A stretch of DNA of 30,094 nucleotides from Caldilineaceae bacterium (lineage in GTDB: Bacteria; Chloroflexota; Anaerolineae; Caldilineales; Caldilineaceae): contig JACKBC010000063.1 in the NCBI GenBank assembly GCA_020634755.1, positions 1 to 30,094 on the forward strand. The letters run 5' to 3'. Made by a program: the position numbers and the translations under genes. This document shows, piece by piece, positions 1 through 6,538 of this stretch (positions are counted from its first letter, which is position 1; every line of letters starts with the position of its first letter). Under the pieces are notes generated by a model that was given only the letters and a program-made list of their open reading frames with translations, had not been told where the DNA came from and ran no database searches.

Positions 1-2
1 TC

Positions 3-251
3 ACATCGGCGGACCGGCTGACTTCCGACCCCGAATGGCTGGCCACCCTGGGGCGCGAGCAGCGCATCATCATGCGCAGCTACACCCATGCTTACGACAA
101 CGCCAAGCCGCCGCTGGCCGATTTTCCGCTCTTTCTGGATCGCGAAACCGGGCTGGACCACGACCCGGGCCGCTATCAGGCTCACGTGAATCTGGCGCGG
201 CGCAAACGCATGACGGCCATTGAAAAGATGCAGGAGCTGGTGCCGGCATAG
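3..251 (+). CDS. C-terminal fragment of an unidentified enzyme (possibly phytanoyl-CoA dioxygenase-like)
   Basis: An open frame enters from the left edge and ends at a TAG at 249-251, giving about 82 residues of a C-terminus. It includes the stretch RIIMRSYTHAYDNAKPPLAD followed by FPLFLDRETGLDHDPGRYQ and ends MQELVPA. Codon use matches the neighbouring genes, so I take it as real coding sequence cut by the window edge. The pattern of an Arg-rich strand followed by a PP-containing tail is reminiscent of the C-terminus of phytanoyl-CoA dioxygenase (Fe(II)/2-oxoglutarate) proteins, but the His-x-Asp...His metal site would lie outside the window, so this is only a suggestion. It is on the same strand as the following TIM-barrel and dehydrogenase genes, but about 215 bases and a strong palindrome separate them, so shared transcription is uncertain. 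Confidence 0.6.
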   Translation, partial: TSADRLTSDPEWLATLGREQRIIMRSYTHAYDNAKPPLADFPLFLDRETGLDHDPGRYQAHVNLARRKRMTAIEKMQELVPA

Positions 252-269
252 GGCCGCTCCTCCCTCTAG

Positions 270-320
270 CCCCCTCCTCTCCACAAGGCCCTAAACGCAG
301 TTTAGGTGGAGAGGAGGGGG
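270..320. repeat. Palindromic intergenic element A (terminator-like hairpin)
   Basis: The arms CCCCCTCCTCTCCAC (270-284) and its exact complement (306-320) form a perfect 15-bp stem. Inside it CTAAAC-GCA-GTTTAG (291-305) forms a second perfect 6-bp stem. A six-base bulge (AAGGCC) sits on the 5' side. The CTCTCCAC/GTGGAGAG core is shared with the palindromic element at 13433-13544. It follows the stop of the partial gene at 251 and could end its transcript, but there is no clear U-tract. Confidence 0.7.
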
Positions 321-358
321 AACTGGGACGCGCTTGTATGGAGTGGGGATAGCGGAGA

Positions 359-420
359 CTGCGATGCACGGCGTCCTGCAACATCGACGACCCATTCAAC
401 GAGTGGGCCGTGCGTTGCAG
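359..420. repeat. Imperfect inverted repeat, 14-bp arms
   Basis: CTGCGATGCACGGC (359-372) can pair with GCCGTGCGTTGCAG (407-420) over all 14 positions if two G-U pairs are allowed. The 34-base loop contains a smaller CCCA/TGGG pairing. It lies 46 bases upstream of the gene starting at 467. Its role is unknown; it may be upstream of the transcript start if the weak promoter at 415-443 is real. Confidence 0.45.
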
Positions 421-443
421 TTTCAGCGGCTTTGTTTTATAAG
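415..443 (+). promoter_or_regulatory. Weak candidate sigma-70 promoter for the TIM-barrel gene
   Basis: TTGCAG (415-420), a 17-base spacer and TATAAG (438-443) lie just upstream of the ATG at 467. The -10 matches 5 of 6 consensus bases, but the -35 matches only 3 of 6. The A/T-rich stretch around 430-465 contrasts with the GC-rich surroundings. Confidence 0.3.
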
Positions 444-466
444 CGACAATTAGAAAGAAATACTCT

Positions 467-1249
467 ATGAATTTAGCATGTTGTACATGGGCTTTGACCG
501 GGCCGGACCGCGCTGTGCTAAACCAGATTGCCGATTTAGGCTGCCGGTGGATTGATATTCAACCCGGTCATTTTACGGCGACAGATAGCTTGGCTGCCAT
601 TGCAGAATTGGGATTGGGCGTCTCTTGCATGTCGTTGGGCTTTGGCATCCCCACCAATGCGACGTTGGATAGCGCCGACGAAGCCGTGCGCGCTCGCGCT
701 GTGCAGGCTGCCCTTGCGGGCATTGACCGCGGCGCGGCGTTGGGCGCACCCACGGCCTACATTATCCCCGGCATGGACAGCAGTGAAGACGGGCTGGCGC
801 GCTATGCCGATTCGCTGGTGCAGATGGCGCATCGCGCCACCGAGCTGGGCATTCGCCTGGGCATTGAGCATTTCCCCGGCAAGGCATTGCCTACCATTGC
901 GGCGACGCTCGATTTTATTGCGCACGTGGGTGAGCCCAATCTGCATCTGCTGCTCGACGTCGGCCACGCGCAGATGACCAACGAAGCGATCCCCGCTGCC
1001 ATCCGCCGCGCCGGTGATCGGCTCTGTTATGTGCATCTGGATGACAATGACGGCGTGGGCGATCTGCACTGGGCGTTGCTCGACGGCGTCATGACCGAGC
1101 AGACGTTAGTGGATACGTTCAGCACGCTGCGTGAAGTGGGCTACGGCGGCAACATTAGCCTGGAGATTAGCCCCAACCTGGCCGACCCGCTGGATGGTGT
1201 TCAACGTAGTTGGGCAATCACAGAGAGAATTTTTACTTTATGTGATTGA
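467..1249 (+). CDS. Sugar phosphate isomerase/epimerase-like TIM-barrel protein
   Basis: A 260-residue protein of the xylose isomerase-like TIM barrel (AP endonuclease 2) superfamily. These are single-domain cytoplasmic enzymes that bind a divalent metal and isomerise or epimerise sugars or their phosphates. The expected metal and proton-transfer residues are visible in order: Glu134 in LGIEHF, Asp164 and His167 in LLLDVGH, His190 in CYVHLDDN, His201 after GVGDL, and Glu233 in ISLEIS. Length is typical of the family. The ATG at 467 has only a weak purine-rich leader (AGAAAGAAA). The gene precedes a D-2-hydroxyacid dehydrogenase on the same strand with a 132-base gap, so both may handle related sugar acids, but the substrate cannot be read from sequence. 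The family assignment is firm; the specific reaction is not. Confidence 0.85.
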   Translation: MNLACCTWALTGPDRAVLNQIADLGCRWIDIQPGHFTATDSLAAIAELGLGVSCMSLGFGIPTNATLDSADEAVRARAVQAALAGIDRGAALGAPTAYIIPGMDSSEDGLARYADSLVQMAHRATELGIRLGIEHFPGKALPTIAATLDFIAHVGEPNLHLLLDVGHAQMTNEAIPAAIRRAGDRLCYVHLDDNDGVGDLHWALLDGVMTEQTLVDTFSTLREVGYGGNISLEISPNLADPLDGVQRSWAITERIFTLCD

Positions 1250-1281
1250 TAAAACTATCTTCTTGTTTTCCATCATGAAAC

Positions 1282-1354
1282 CTGTCCGTACATTCGGTTG
1301 TGGGTGCAGCCATGCTCGATAACGGCGTGAGGCGCCCAGAGAAGGTACGGACAG
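1282..1354. repeat. Inverted repeat between the TIM-barrel and dehydrogenase genes
   Basis: CTGTCCGTAC (1282-1291) and GTACGGACAG (1345-1354) are exact 10-bp complements closing a 53-base loop. The loop contains a further pairing of GGGTGC near 1302 with GCGCCC near 1333, with a G-U pair. It fills most of the gap before the ATG at 1382. It could be a structured leader, an attenuator or a decayed repeat; nothing decides between these. Confidence 0.45.
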
Positions 1355-1381
1355 ACACTTAGCTATAGAAAGATGATTTAA

Positions 1382-2350
1382 ATGAAACCAAAAGTTGCAA
1401 TGCAGTTTGGGCTGCGTCTGGGCGCGTTGGAGCGCATTCAGGAAGTGGCCGATGTAGTGATTGACCCCACGCTGGCCGGTGAAGCCGTGGGCGCTGATGC
1501 CCTGGTGTTGGGCGGCGGCAAGTGTGATGGTGAGGTAATGGACCGTCTTGGTCCCAACCTGAAGGTGATTGCGCGGCCCGGCATCGGGGTAGATAGTGTA
1601 GACATTCCGGCCGCCACCGCGCGCGGCATCCTGGTCATCAACACGCCGGATGCGCCTACCGAATCCACCGCCGAGCACGCCGTGGCGCTGATGATGACCG
1701 TTTGTAAGCGCGTTATGGCCGGTGACCGCATGATGCGTGGCGATGAATCTGTGGATCGCGGCGATCTGCTAGGCACTGAGCTGTTGGACCGCAATCTGGG
1801 TGTTTTGGGCTATGGCCGCATTGGCCGCCGCGTGGCCGAAATCTGCGCGCTGGGTCTGCGCATGAACGTGATGGTCTATGATCCCATCGTGCCGCTGGAT
1901 ACACCGACCCCCGAGCGCGTGACGCTGACCTCTGACATGGACGCCGTGCTTAAACAGGCCGACGTGCTGACGATTCACGTGCCTCTGCTGCCGCAGACGC
2001 GCCAACTGATCGGCGAGCGCGAAATGCACCTCATGCCCAAGGGCTCCTACTTTATCAATGCCAGCCGCGGTCCGGTGGTCGACGAAGCCGCGCTGATCCG
2101 CTGTATGCAAGAGGGTCACTTTGCCGCCGCCGGGCTGGACGTTTTTGACCCCGAGCCGCCGGATCCCAGCAACCCGCTGCTGGCCATGAAAAACGTGGTC
2201 ACCACGCCGCACATTGCTTCTGGCACTGACCGCGGCGTCTACGCCATGATGCACGGCGTGGCCGACCAGATTATCCAGATCCTCAACGGGGAAAAGCCGC
2301 CATACTTGCTGGACCCCAGCGCGTGGCCGGGACGCGTGAAGGCGAAGTAG
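1382..2350 (+). CDS. D-isomer-specific 2-hydroxyacid dehydrogenase
   Basis: A 322-residue NAD(P)-dependent dehydrogenase that interconverts a 2-hydroxyacid and the 2-oxoacid. The Rossmann nucleotide-binding loop is LGYGRIG (Gly143, Gly145, Gly148). The following acidic residue Asp167 in VYDP suggests NAD rather than NADP. The catalytic trio is Arg229 in NASRGP, Glu258 in DPEPP and His277 in TTPHIAS. The length fits the phosphoglycerate dehydrogenase/hydroxypyruvate reductase type without a C-terminal ACT regulatory domain. Possible substrates include glyoxylate, hydroxypyruvate or 3-phosphoglycerate, and the sequence alone does not decide. The start at 1382 is the first in-frame ATG with full N-terminal similarity; no strong ribosome binding site is seen. 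It is followed 12 bases later by a perfect hairpin terminator. Confidence 0.9.
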   Translation: MKPKVAMQFGLRLGALERIQEVADVVIDPTLAGEAVGADALVLGGGKCDGEVMDRLGPNLKVIARPGIGVDSVDIPAATARGILVINTPDAPTESTAEHAVALMMTVCKRVMAGDRMMRGDESVDRGDLLGTELLDRNLGVLGYGRIGRRVAEICALGLRMNVMVYDPIVPLDTPTPERVTLTSDMDAVLKQADVLTIHVPLLPQTRQLIGEREMHLMPKGSYFINASRGPVVDEAALIRCMQEGHFAAAGLDVFDPEPPDPSNPLLAMKNVVTTPHIASGTDRGVYAMMHGVADQIIQILNGEKPPYLLDPSAWPGRVKAK

Positions 2351-2361
2351 AGAATACCCAC

Positions 2362-2410
2362 GCATAAAAAATAGAAGGTCGGCGCAACGCCGACCTTCTA
2401 TTTTTTATGC
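2362..2410. terminator. Perfect 23-bp bidirectional terminator
   Basis: The arms 2362-2384 and 2388-2410 are exactly complementary over 23 bp around the loop CAA. The GC core is GAAGGTCGGCG/CGCCGACCTTC, flanked by A-runs on one side and T-runs on the other, so a U-tract follows the stem on both strands. It lies between two convergent genes (stops at 2350 and 2420) and suits both. Confidence 0.93.
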
Positions 2411-2419
2411 CTATAAACC

Positions 2420-3700
2420 CTACCAGCATGTCATCGAATCTTGGAATAACTGGCGCAAATCGTCGGCGCTGGCTGGCCGCGGCGACAGCTTGGTGACGCG
2501 GTGCTGGGGCAGCGTGCCTTGCACCAGCTTGTCGATATCGGCCTCGCCAAAGCCCACGGCAGAGAGGCCGTTGGGCATGCCGGTTTTCTGCATAATGTCC
2601 ACAATGGCGCCGGCCAGCAGATCGCCGGCATCTGTGGGCGCGGTGCCGCGCGTGTCCACGCCCATGAGGCTGGCGGCGTATAGATGCAGTTCAGGGTTGG
2701 TTGGCGCCGTAAAGCGGAAGACCGCCGGCGCGTTGAGAATCACCGACATGCCGTGGGGCACAATGGGATGATCGCTGCGGTAGCCGGGCGGCGTGTAGTC
2801 GCGCACCATGCCCGCCACCGGATAGGACATGCCGTGGGGCAGATGCACGCCGGCGTTGCCAAAGCCAATGCCGGCCAGCGCCGCCGCCAGCAGCATTTCG
2901 CCGCGCGCTTCGTCATCTTCGGGGTCGTCTATGGCGCGTACAATGTTTTTGGCCACCATCTCAATGGAGCGGCTGGCCCACAGGTGGCTAATGGGGTTGG
3001 CGCCCTGATAGGCCGGGCGCATCTTTGGTGAATCGGGCGCGGGGCGCTGAGTGTAGGGCAGCGCGGTCAGCGATTCCAGGGCGTGGCTCAGCACGTCCAG
3101 CCCGCTGGCGGCGGCGGCCATTTTGGGCAGCGTGCGCGTATTGTGGGGGTCGATAATGCCCATGACCGGGCGCAGGGCGCGGTGGGCAATGCCGGTTTTG
3201 GCGTGCATCTCCAGCAGATCAAAGATGGCCACGCCGGTGGTTTCGCTGCCGGTGCCCGCCGTGGTGGGGATAGCGATGAGCGGCTGCAATTTGCCCGGCA
3301 CCGGTCGCCCTTCGCCAATGGGCGGGTTGACGTAGGCCAGAAAGTCGGCGGGCCAGGTGGCGTAGAGATTAGCCGCCTTTGCCGTGTCCATGCTGGAACC
3401 GCCACCCACGGCCACATAGCCGTCAAAGCTGCCGTCCACGGCAAACTGAATGGCATCCTTAAACGATTCATCGGTGGGCTCGACGCGCGACTGGTCATAT
3501 AGCACGGCGTCAATGCCCTCGGCGCGCAAGGCGTCCAGCGTAATGCGCACCGGCTCGCTGGTGGACAGATTGGGGTCGGTTACGACCATGACGCGCTTGG
3601 CGCCCAGGCTGGCCATGTCGTAGCCCACTTCGCGGGTGACGCCCGGCCCAAACTTGATGCTGGAGGTGTCCATGGTAAAGGCGGTTTCGAATTGCGACAT
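2420..3700 (-). CDS. Hydroxyacid-oxoacid transhydrogenase (ADHFE1-type iron alcohol dehydrogenase)
   Basis: A 426-residue group III (iron-containing) alcohol dehydrogenase. It closely follows human ADHFE1 along its length, for example SSIKFGPGVTREVG near the N-terminus, AVGGGSSMDTAKAANLYA, PTTAGTGSETTGVAIFD and IGFGNAGVHLPHGMSYP. ADHFE1 enzymes oxidise 4-hydroxybutyrate to succinate semialdehyde while reducing 2-oxoglutarate to D-2-hydroxyglutarate, with tightly bound cofactor. The GGGS nucleotide loop is at residues 99-102. The metal ligands appear to be Asp202, His206, His289 and His316. The ATG at 3700 has a strong AAAGGAG ribosome binding site six bases upstream, and a good promoter lies at 3749-3777. 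It is next to two citrate synthase genes, which fits a role around 2-oxoglutarate and C4 acids, although that link is inference. Confidence 0.9.
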   Translation of the reverse strand: MSQFETAFTMDTSSIKFGPGVTREVGYDMASLGAKRVMVVTDPNLSTSEPVRITLDALRAEGIDAVLYDQSRVEPTDESFKDAIQFAVDGSFDGYVAVGGGSSMDTAKAANLYATWPADFLAYVNPPIGEGRPVPGKLQPLIAIPTTAGTGSETTGVAIFDLLEMHAKTGIAHRALRPVMGIIDPHNTRTLPKMAAAASGLDVLSHALESLTALPYTQRPAPDSPKMRPAYQGANPISHLWASRSIEMVAKNIVRAIDDPEDDEARGEMLLAAALAGIGFGNAGVHLPHGMSYPVAGMVRDYTPPGYRSDHPIVPHGMSVILNAPAVFRFTAPTNPELHLYAASLMGVDTRGTAPTDAGDLLAGAIVDIMQKTGMPNGLSAVGFGEADIDKLVQGTLPQHRVTKLSPRPASADDLRQLFQDSMTCW

Positions 3701-3748
3701 GATTGCTCCTTTGCTGTGGAGGGGGAGTGGAGATTTGTGATTGTATGG

Positions 3749-3777
3749 AGTATATTGCGTGTTGCGTGGTGCGTCAA
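3749..3777 (-). promoter_or_regulatory. Sigma-70-type promoter of the transhydrogenase gene, built from a repeat
   Basis: Read on the minus strand, TTGACG (3777-3772), a 17-base spacer and TATACT (3754-3749) each match five of six consensus bases. The spacer CACCACGCAACACGCAA is itself one arm of the dispersed GTGCGTATTGCGTG repeat. The expected transcript starts near 3742, about 40 bases before the ATG. Confidence 0.7.
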
Positions 3778-3890
3778 GCCGTTGAGCGTATTGAGTGGGG
3801 AGCGCGGTTGATTCGTTCGTCTGCCCCTAAACATTCATGCCGCACCACATTTTCCTCAACCGGTACACGCAATACGCACCACGCAACCGC
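3753..3890. repeat. Inverted GTGCGTATTGCGTG-type repeat, locus 1
   Basis: GTTGCGTGGTGCGT (3761-3774) is exactly complementary to ACGCACCACGCAAC (3874-3887). The right arm begins TCAACCGGTACACGCAATAC (3856-3875). Related arms occur at 5173-5257 and 19537-19680. Confidence 0.7.
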
Positions 3891-3940
3891 CTGCCCCTGT
3901 ACATCCATGCCACCTCACATGATCCTCAACCGCTACCCGC
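3821..3940. repeat. Imperfect direct repeat, 70-base period
   Basis: CTGCCCCT....CATGCC....CCTCAACCG is present at 3821-3870 and again at 3891-3940, with roughly four of five bases identical over 50 positions. It overlaps the inverted repeat of locus 1 and ends just before the citrate synthase stop codon, so part of the element may have been duplicated. Confidence 0.6.
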
Positions 3941-3953
3941 CACCCGCCACTCC

Positions 3954-5159
3954 TCACCCCACATAGCGCGCCCGCGGCCGAATCATCTGCTCGGCCTGAT
4001 ACTGTTCGATAATGTGGCCGATCCAGCCGGCGGTGCGGCCCAGCGCAAAGAGCGTGAGCGCGGACCCTGCGGGCAAGCCCAGGGCTAACTCCAAAATAAC
4101 CAGGGCAAAATCAATGTTGGGGCGCTGGTCGAAGTTGGTGGCTACCAGTTCTTCCACCGCGCGCGCCGTGGCGCTGACTGCCGTATTCGGCAGCTGTTGG
4201 TCAATTAGGTCCAGCAGCGCGCGCCCGCGCGGGTCGCCCTGTGGATAAAGCGTGTGGCCAAAGCCGGGGATAAATTCGCCGCGCCGCAGCCGTTCGGAAA
4301 CGGCGGCGCGCGCATCGATTTGGGCATCGCGCATGAACGCGGCCACCTGATATGTGCTGCCGCCATGCTTGGGGCCTTGCAGCGCCGCCAGCGCCGCCAG
4401 CACCGCACCATATGGGGTGGCGCCGGTAGAGGCCACGCAGCGCGCCGTAAAGGCTGAAATGTTCAGTTCGTGGTCGGCGCACAGAATAAGCGTCGCGTTG
4501 AGCAGATCGGTGGCAGGTGATGCGGGCGTCCACGCTTGCTGGAGGTGCTGGGCAATGGACGTGGTTACAAGGGCGCTGGTGGTCACCATTGCCAGCATGT
4601 GCAGAATGCGCGCCCCGGTTTGCGCCACCGCTGCGGGGGATTGGTTGAACGCGGCCAGATCGGCCGCGGCAGCCAGGGGCAGCGCCAGCTGGAAGCGTTC
4701 AACAGGGGTAAGGGATTGCCACGGCGCCATTTGGGTTTGCAAATCCTGCATGTGGCGCACCGTTGTGGCATCCAGCGCTACATGATTGAAGAGCGTGTTG
4801 TCTGCTCCCTCCACACCCCATAAAAGGCTGGCCAGCGCTTCAAACGAATGCGTGCGCGCCAACTCAATGGCATTCTGCCCGCGGTAAAAGAGCTGCCCTT
4901 CCTCAATCAGCGTAATGGCCGACTCCAATACCGGGTCGCCAAAATGGAGCGCGCTCGCCGCTGCTCGGTCTGGCTGACGTCGCTGCTCCTTGCGCCGGAG
5001 CAACGCCTCCACATCTGCCGCCACATAGCGCCGGGCGCGCGTCTTGCCTTGCCCCTCTTCAGAGCGCACCAACCCGCGGCTCACATACGAATAGAGCGTG
5101 GCTTTGCTAATTTTTAGCTGTTGAGCCGCTTCGTCGGCGGAAAGAGTGCGCTGGGGCAT
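3954..5159 (-). CDS. Citrate synthase with fused N-terminal helix-turn-helix domain
   Basis: A 401-residue protein. Residues 5-55 form a MerR/excisionase-like winged helix-turn-helix (LSADEAAQQLKISKATLYSY, then RRYVAADVEALL). Residues about 70-401 form a citrate synthase fold. The active-site residues are present: His230 in DHELNISAFTAR, His265 in PKHGGSTY, His302 in GFGHTLYPQGDPR and Asp350 in NIDFAL. It could therefore condense oxaloacetate with acetyl-CoA or a related acyl-CoA as well as bind DNA. I chose ATG 5159 because the HTH begins there; an upstream in-frame ATG at 5243 would add 28 residues without domain character and runs into the repeat. It is divergent from a second citrate synthase at 5361, and two matching dyads lie between them. 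HTH-citrate synthase fusions are known in other bacteria, but I know of no established regulatory role; autoregulation and control of the neighbour are inference. Confidence 0.88.
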   Translation of the reverse strand: MPQRTLSADEAAQQLKISKATLYSYVSRGLVRSEEGQGKTRARRYVAADVEALLRRKEQRRQPDRAAASALHFGDPVLESAITLIEEGQLFYRGQNAIELARTHSFEALASLLWGVEGADNTLFNHVALDATTVRHMQDLQTQMAPWQSLTPVERFQLALPLAAAADLAAFNQSPAAVAQTGARILHMLAMVTTSALVTTSIAQHLQQAWTPASPATDLLNATLILCADHELNISAFTARCVASTGATPYGAVLAALAALQGPKHGGSTYQVAAFMRDAQIDARAAVSERLRRGEFIPGFGHTLYPQGDPRGRALLDLIDQQLPNTAVSATARAVEELVATNFDQRPNIDFALVILELALGLPAGSALTLFALGRTAGWIGHIIEQYQAEQMIRPRARYVG

Positions 5160-5172
5160 GGGAGAGGATTCC

Positions 5173-5257
5173 GTGGTGCGTATTGCGTGAACCGTTACAG
5201 TTTCATTTAATGAGGCAAGATACTCAACCGGTAGACGTAACACAAAATACGCAGTAC
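5173..5257. repeat. GTGCGTATTGCGTG-type repeat, locus 2
   Basis: GTGGTGCGTATTGCGTGAAC begins at 5174, and TCAACCGGTAGACG followed by ATACGCAGTAC (5224-5257) forms an inverted, more decayed partner. It lies directly upstream of the HTH-citrate synthase start. The first arm is shared with the copy upstream of the DUF3891-like gene (19537-19561), including the flanking GATTCCGTGG. Confidence 0.6.
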
Positions 5258-5258
5258 A

Positions 5259-5274
5259 TTGATTTTGTAATCAA
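5259..5274. promoter_or_regulatory. Candidate operator dyad 1 in the divergent citrate synthase region
   Basis: TTGATT-TTGT-AATCAA is a perfect 6-bp inverted repeat with a 4-base centre. A second near-copy starts 27 bases further on. It lies just upstream of the -35 box of the conventional citrate synthase promoter. It is a plausible binding site for the neighbouring HTH-citrate synthase (inference). Confidence 0.55.
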
Positions 5275-5276
5275 GA

Positions 5277-5305
5277 TTGACAATGTTGATTTTGAAATCT
5301 ATGAT
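5277..5305 (+). promoter_or_regulatory. Near-consensus sigma-70 promoter of the second citrate synthase
   Basis: TTGACA (5277-5282), a 17-base spacer and TATGAT (5300-5305). The -35 matches consensus perfectly and the -10 matches 5 of 6. The transcript would start near 5312, which makes the potential starts at 5277 and 5283 impossible and supports the ATG at 5361. Confidence 0.8.
5286..5301. promoter_or_regulatory. Candidate operator dyad 2, inside the promoter spacer
   Basis: TTGATT-TTGA-AATCTA repeats dyad 1 with three changes. It occupies nearly the whole spacer between the -35 and -10 boxes of the citrate synthase promoter. A protein bound here would compete with RNA polymerase or, as MerR proteins do, distort the spacer. 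Confidence 0.55.
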
Positions 5306-5360
5306 AGCAGAAGACAGAATGTCAAACAAAAATCTATTGGTCAATCATGAAGGAGAAAAC

Positions 5361-6509
5361 ATGACCCAATCCCAATCACTCAATGGCGTGGCGCCAGGGC
5401 TGGACAACGTGGTGGCGGCGGAAACGCGGTTGAGCCGACCCGATGGCCAAAAGGGTGAGCTGATCATTGCCGGCTATGCGGTGGAAGAATTGGCCGGGCG
5501 CGCTACCTTTGAAGAAGTGGTCTATTTGTTGTGGCAGGGCGTCCGGCCCACGTCCACACAGCTGAACACGTTCCGCGCGGAGCTGGCTGCGCTGCGCAAC
5601 GTTCCGGCCGCGGCGCTGGATCTATTGGCCGCGGCCGCGCGCGAAGAGCGTTTAACCATGGATGCGCTGCGCATGGCCGCTGGCGCCGTGGACCTGGGAC
5701 TCCCAGCCACCAACGAGCCGCTGGCAACGGCCCGGCCCATTCTGGCGCGGCTGCCTACGTTGGTGGCGGCCTATTGGCGCATGAAGCAGGGGCAGGAGCC
5801 CGTGGCGCCCAACCCCGCATTGAGCCACGCCGCTAACTATCTTTATATGCTCACCGGCGCCGAGCCGGATGCGGCCCAGGTGCGCGGGCTGGAGACCTAT
5901 TTGAACACGGTCGTGGACCACGGCCTCAACGCCTCTACGTTTGCCGCCCGCGTCATCATTGCCACTGAGACCGACTTAGTGTCCGCCGTGGTGGGCGCCA
6001 TTGGCGCGCTCAAGGGGCCGCGACATGGCGGGGCGCCCGGTCCGGCGCTGGATATGGTCTTTGACATTGGTGAGGCTGAACGCGCTGAACCGTACTTGCG
6101 CGCCAAGCTAGAGCGCAAAGAGCTGCTCATGGGCTTTGGCCACCGCGTCTACAAGGTGCGCGACCCGCGGGCCGAGGTGCTGGCGCAAGCTGCCGAAAAG
6201 ATGTACCGGGCCAGCGGCGATATGGCGCTGTATGAACTGGCCAAACATGTGGAGAAAACGGCGGTGGCGCTGCTGGCCGAGTATAAACCAGGGCGCAATT
6301 TGCAGACCAACGTCGAGTTTTACACGGCGCTGCTGCTGCACGGTTTGGAGCTAGACACCGAGCTCTTTACGCCCACCTTTGCCATTAGCCGCGCCGCCGG
6401 CTGGATCGCCCACTGTTTTGAACAGCAGGCCGCCGGGCGCATTATCCGACCAGAGTCCAAATATGTGGGTGAAGTGGGGCTAAAATGGGGAGAGGTGGCA
6501 CAAGTGTAG
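5361..6509 (+). CDS. Citrate synthase (citrate/2-methylcitrate synthase family)
   Basis: A 382-residue cytoplasmic enzyme that condenses oxaloacetate with acetyl-CoA (or propionyl-CoA) as the entry to the TCA or methylcitrate cycle. Characteristic motifs are His187 in VDHGLNASTFAARV, His222 in KGPRHGGAP, His261 in MGFGHRVYKVRDPRAE, and the C-terminal TPTFAISRAAGWIAHCFEQ. The usual catalytic Asp of N-V-D-F-Y is Glu319 here (NVEFY). I believe this variant occurs in part of the family, so the gene need not be inactive. The start at 5361 follows AAGGAG (5350-5355) with five bases of spacing and a promoter at 5277-5305; ATGs further upstream are rejected. It diverges from the HTH-fused paralogue. 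Sequence does not decide between citrate and methylcitrate activity. Confidence 0.9.
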   Translation: MTQSQSLNGVAPGLDNVVAAETRLSRPDGQKGELIIAGYAVEELAGRATFEEVVYLLWQGVRPTSTQLNTFRAELAALRNVPAAALDLLAAAAREERLTMDALRMAAGAVDLGLPATNEPLATARPILARLPTLVAAYWRMKQGQEPVAPNPALSHAANYLYMLTGAEPDAAQVRGLETYLNTVVDHGLNASTFAARVIIATETDLVSAVVGAIGALKGPRHGGAPGPALDMVFDIGEAERAEPYLRAKLERKELLMGFGHRVYKVRDPRAEVLAQAAEKMYRASGDMALYELAKHVEKTAVALLAEYKPGRNLQTNVEFYTALLLHGLELDTELFTPTFAISRAAGWIAHCFEQQAAGRIIRPESKYVGEVGLKWGEVAQV

Positions 6510-6538
6510 GACGGATTTTCCAATCTGCCGCAAACGTA

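Noticed and set aside
5160..5243. N-terminal extension of the HTH-citrate synthase
   Set aside because: The added residues have no domain character and are encoded within the dispersed repeat; the HTH begins at the ATG at 5159.
5277..5360. Upstream in-frame starts adding up to 28 residues to the second citrate synthase
   Set aside because: The most upstream starts overlap the TTGACA box and spacer of the promoter, and AAGGAG is correctly spaced only for the ATG at 5361.
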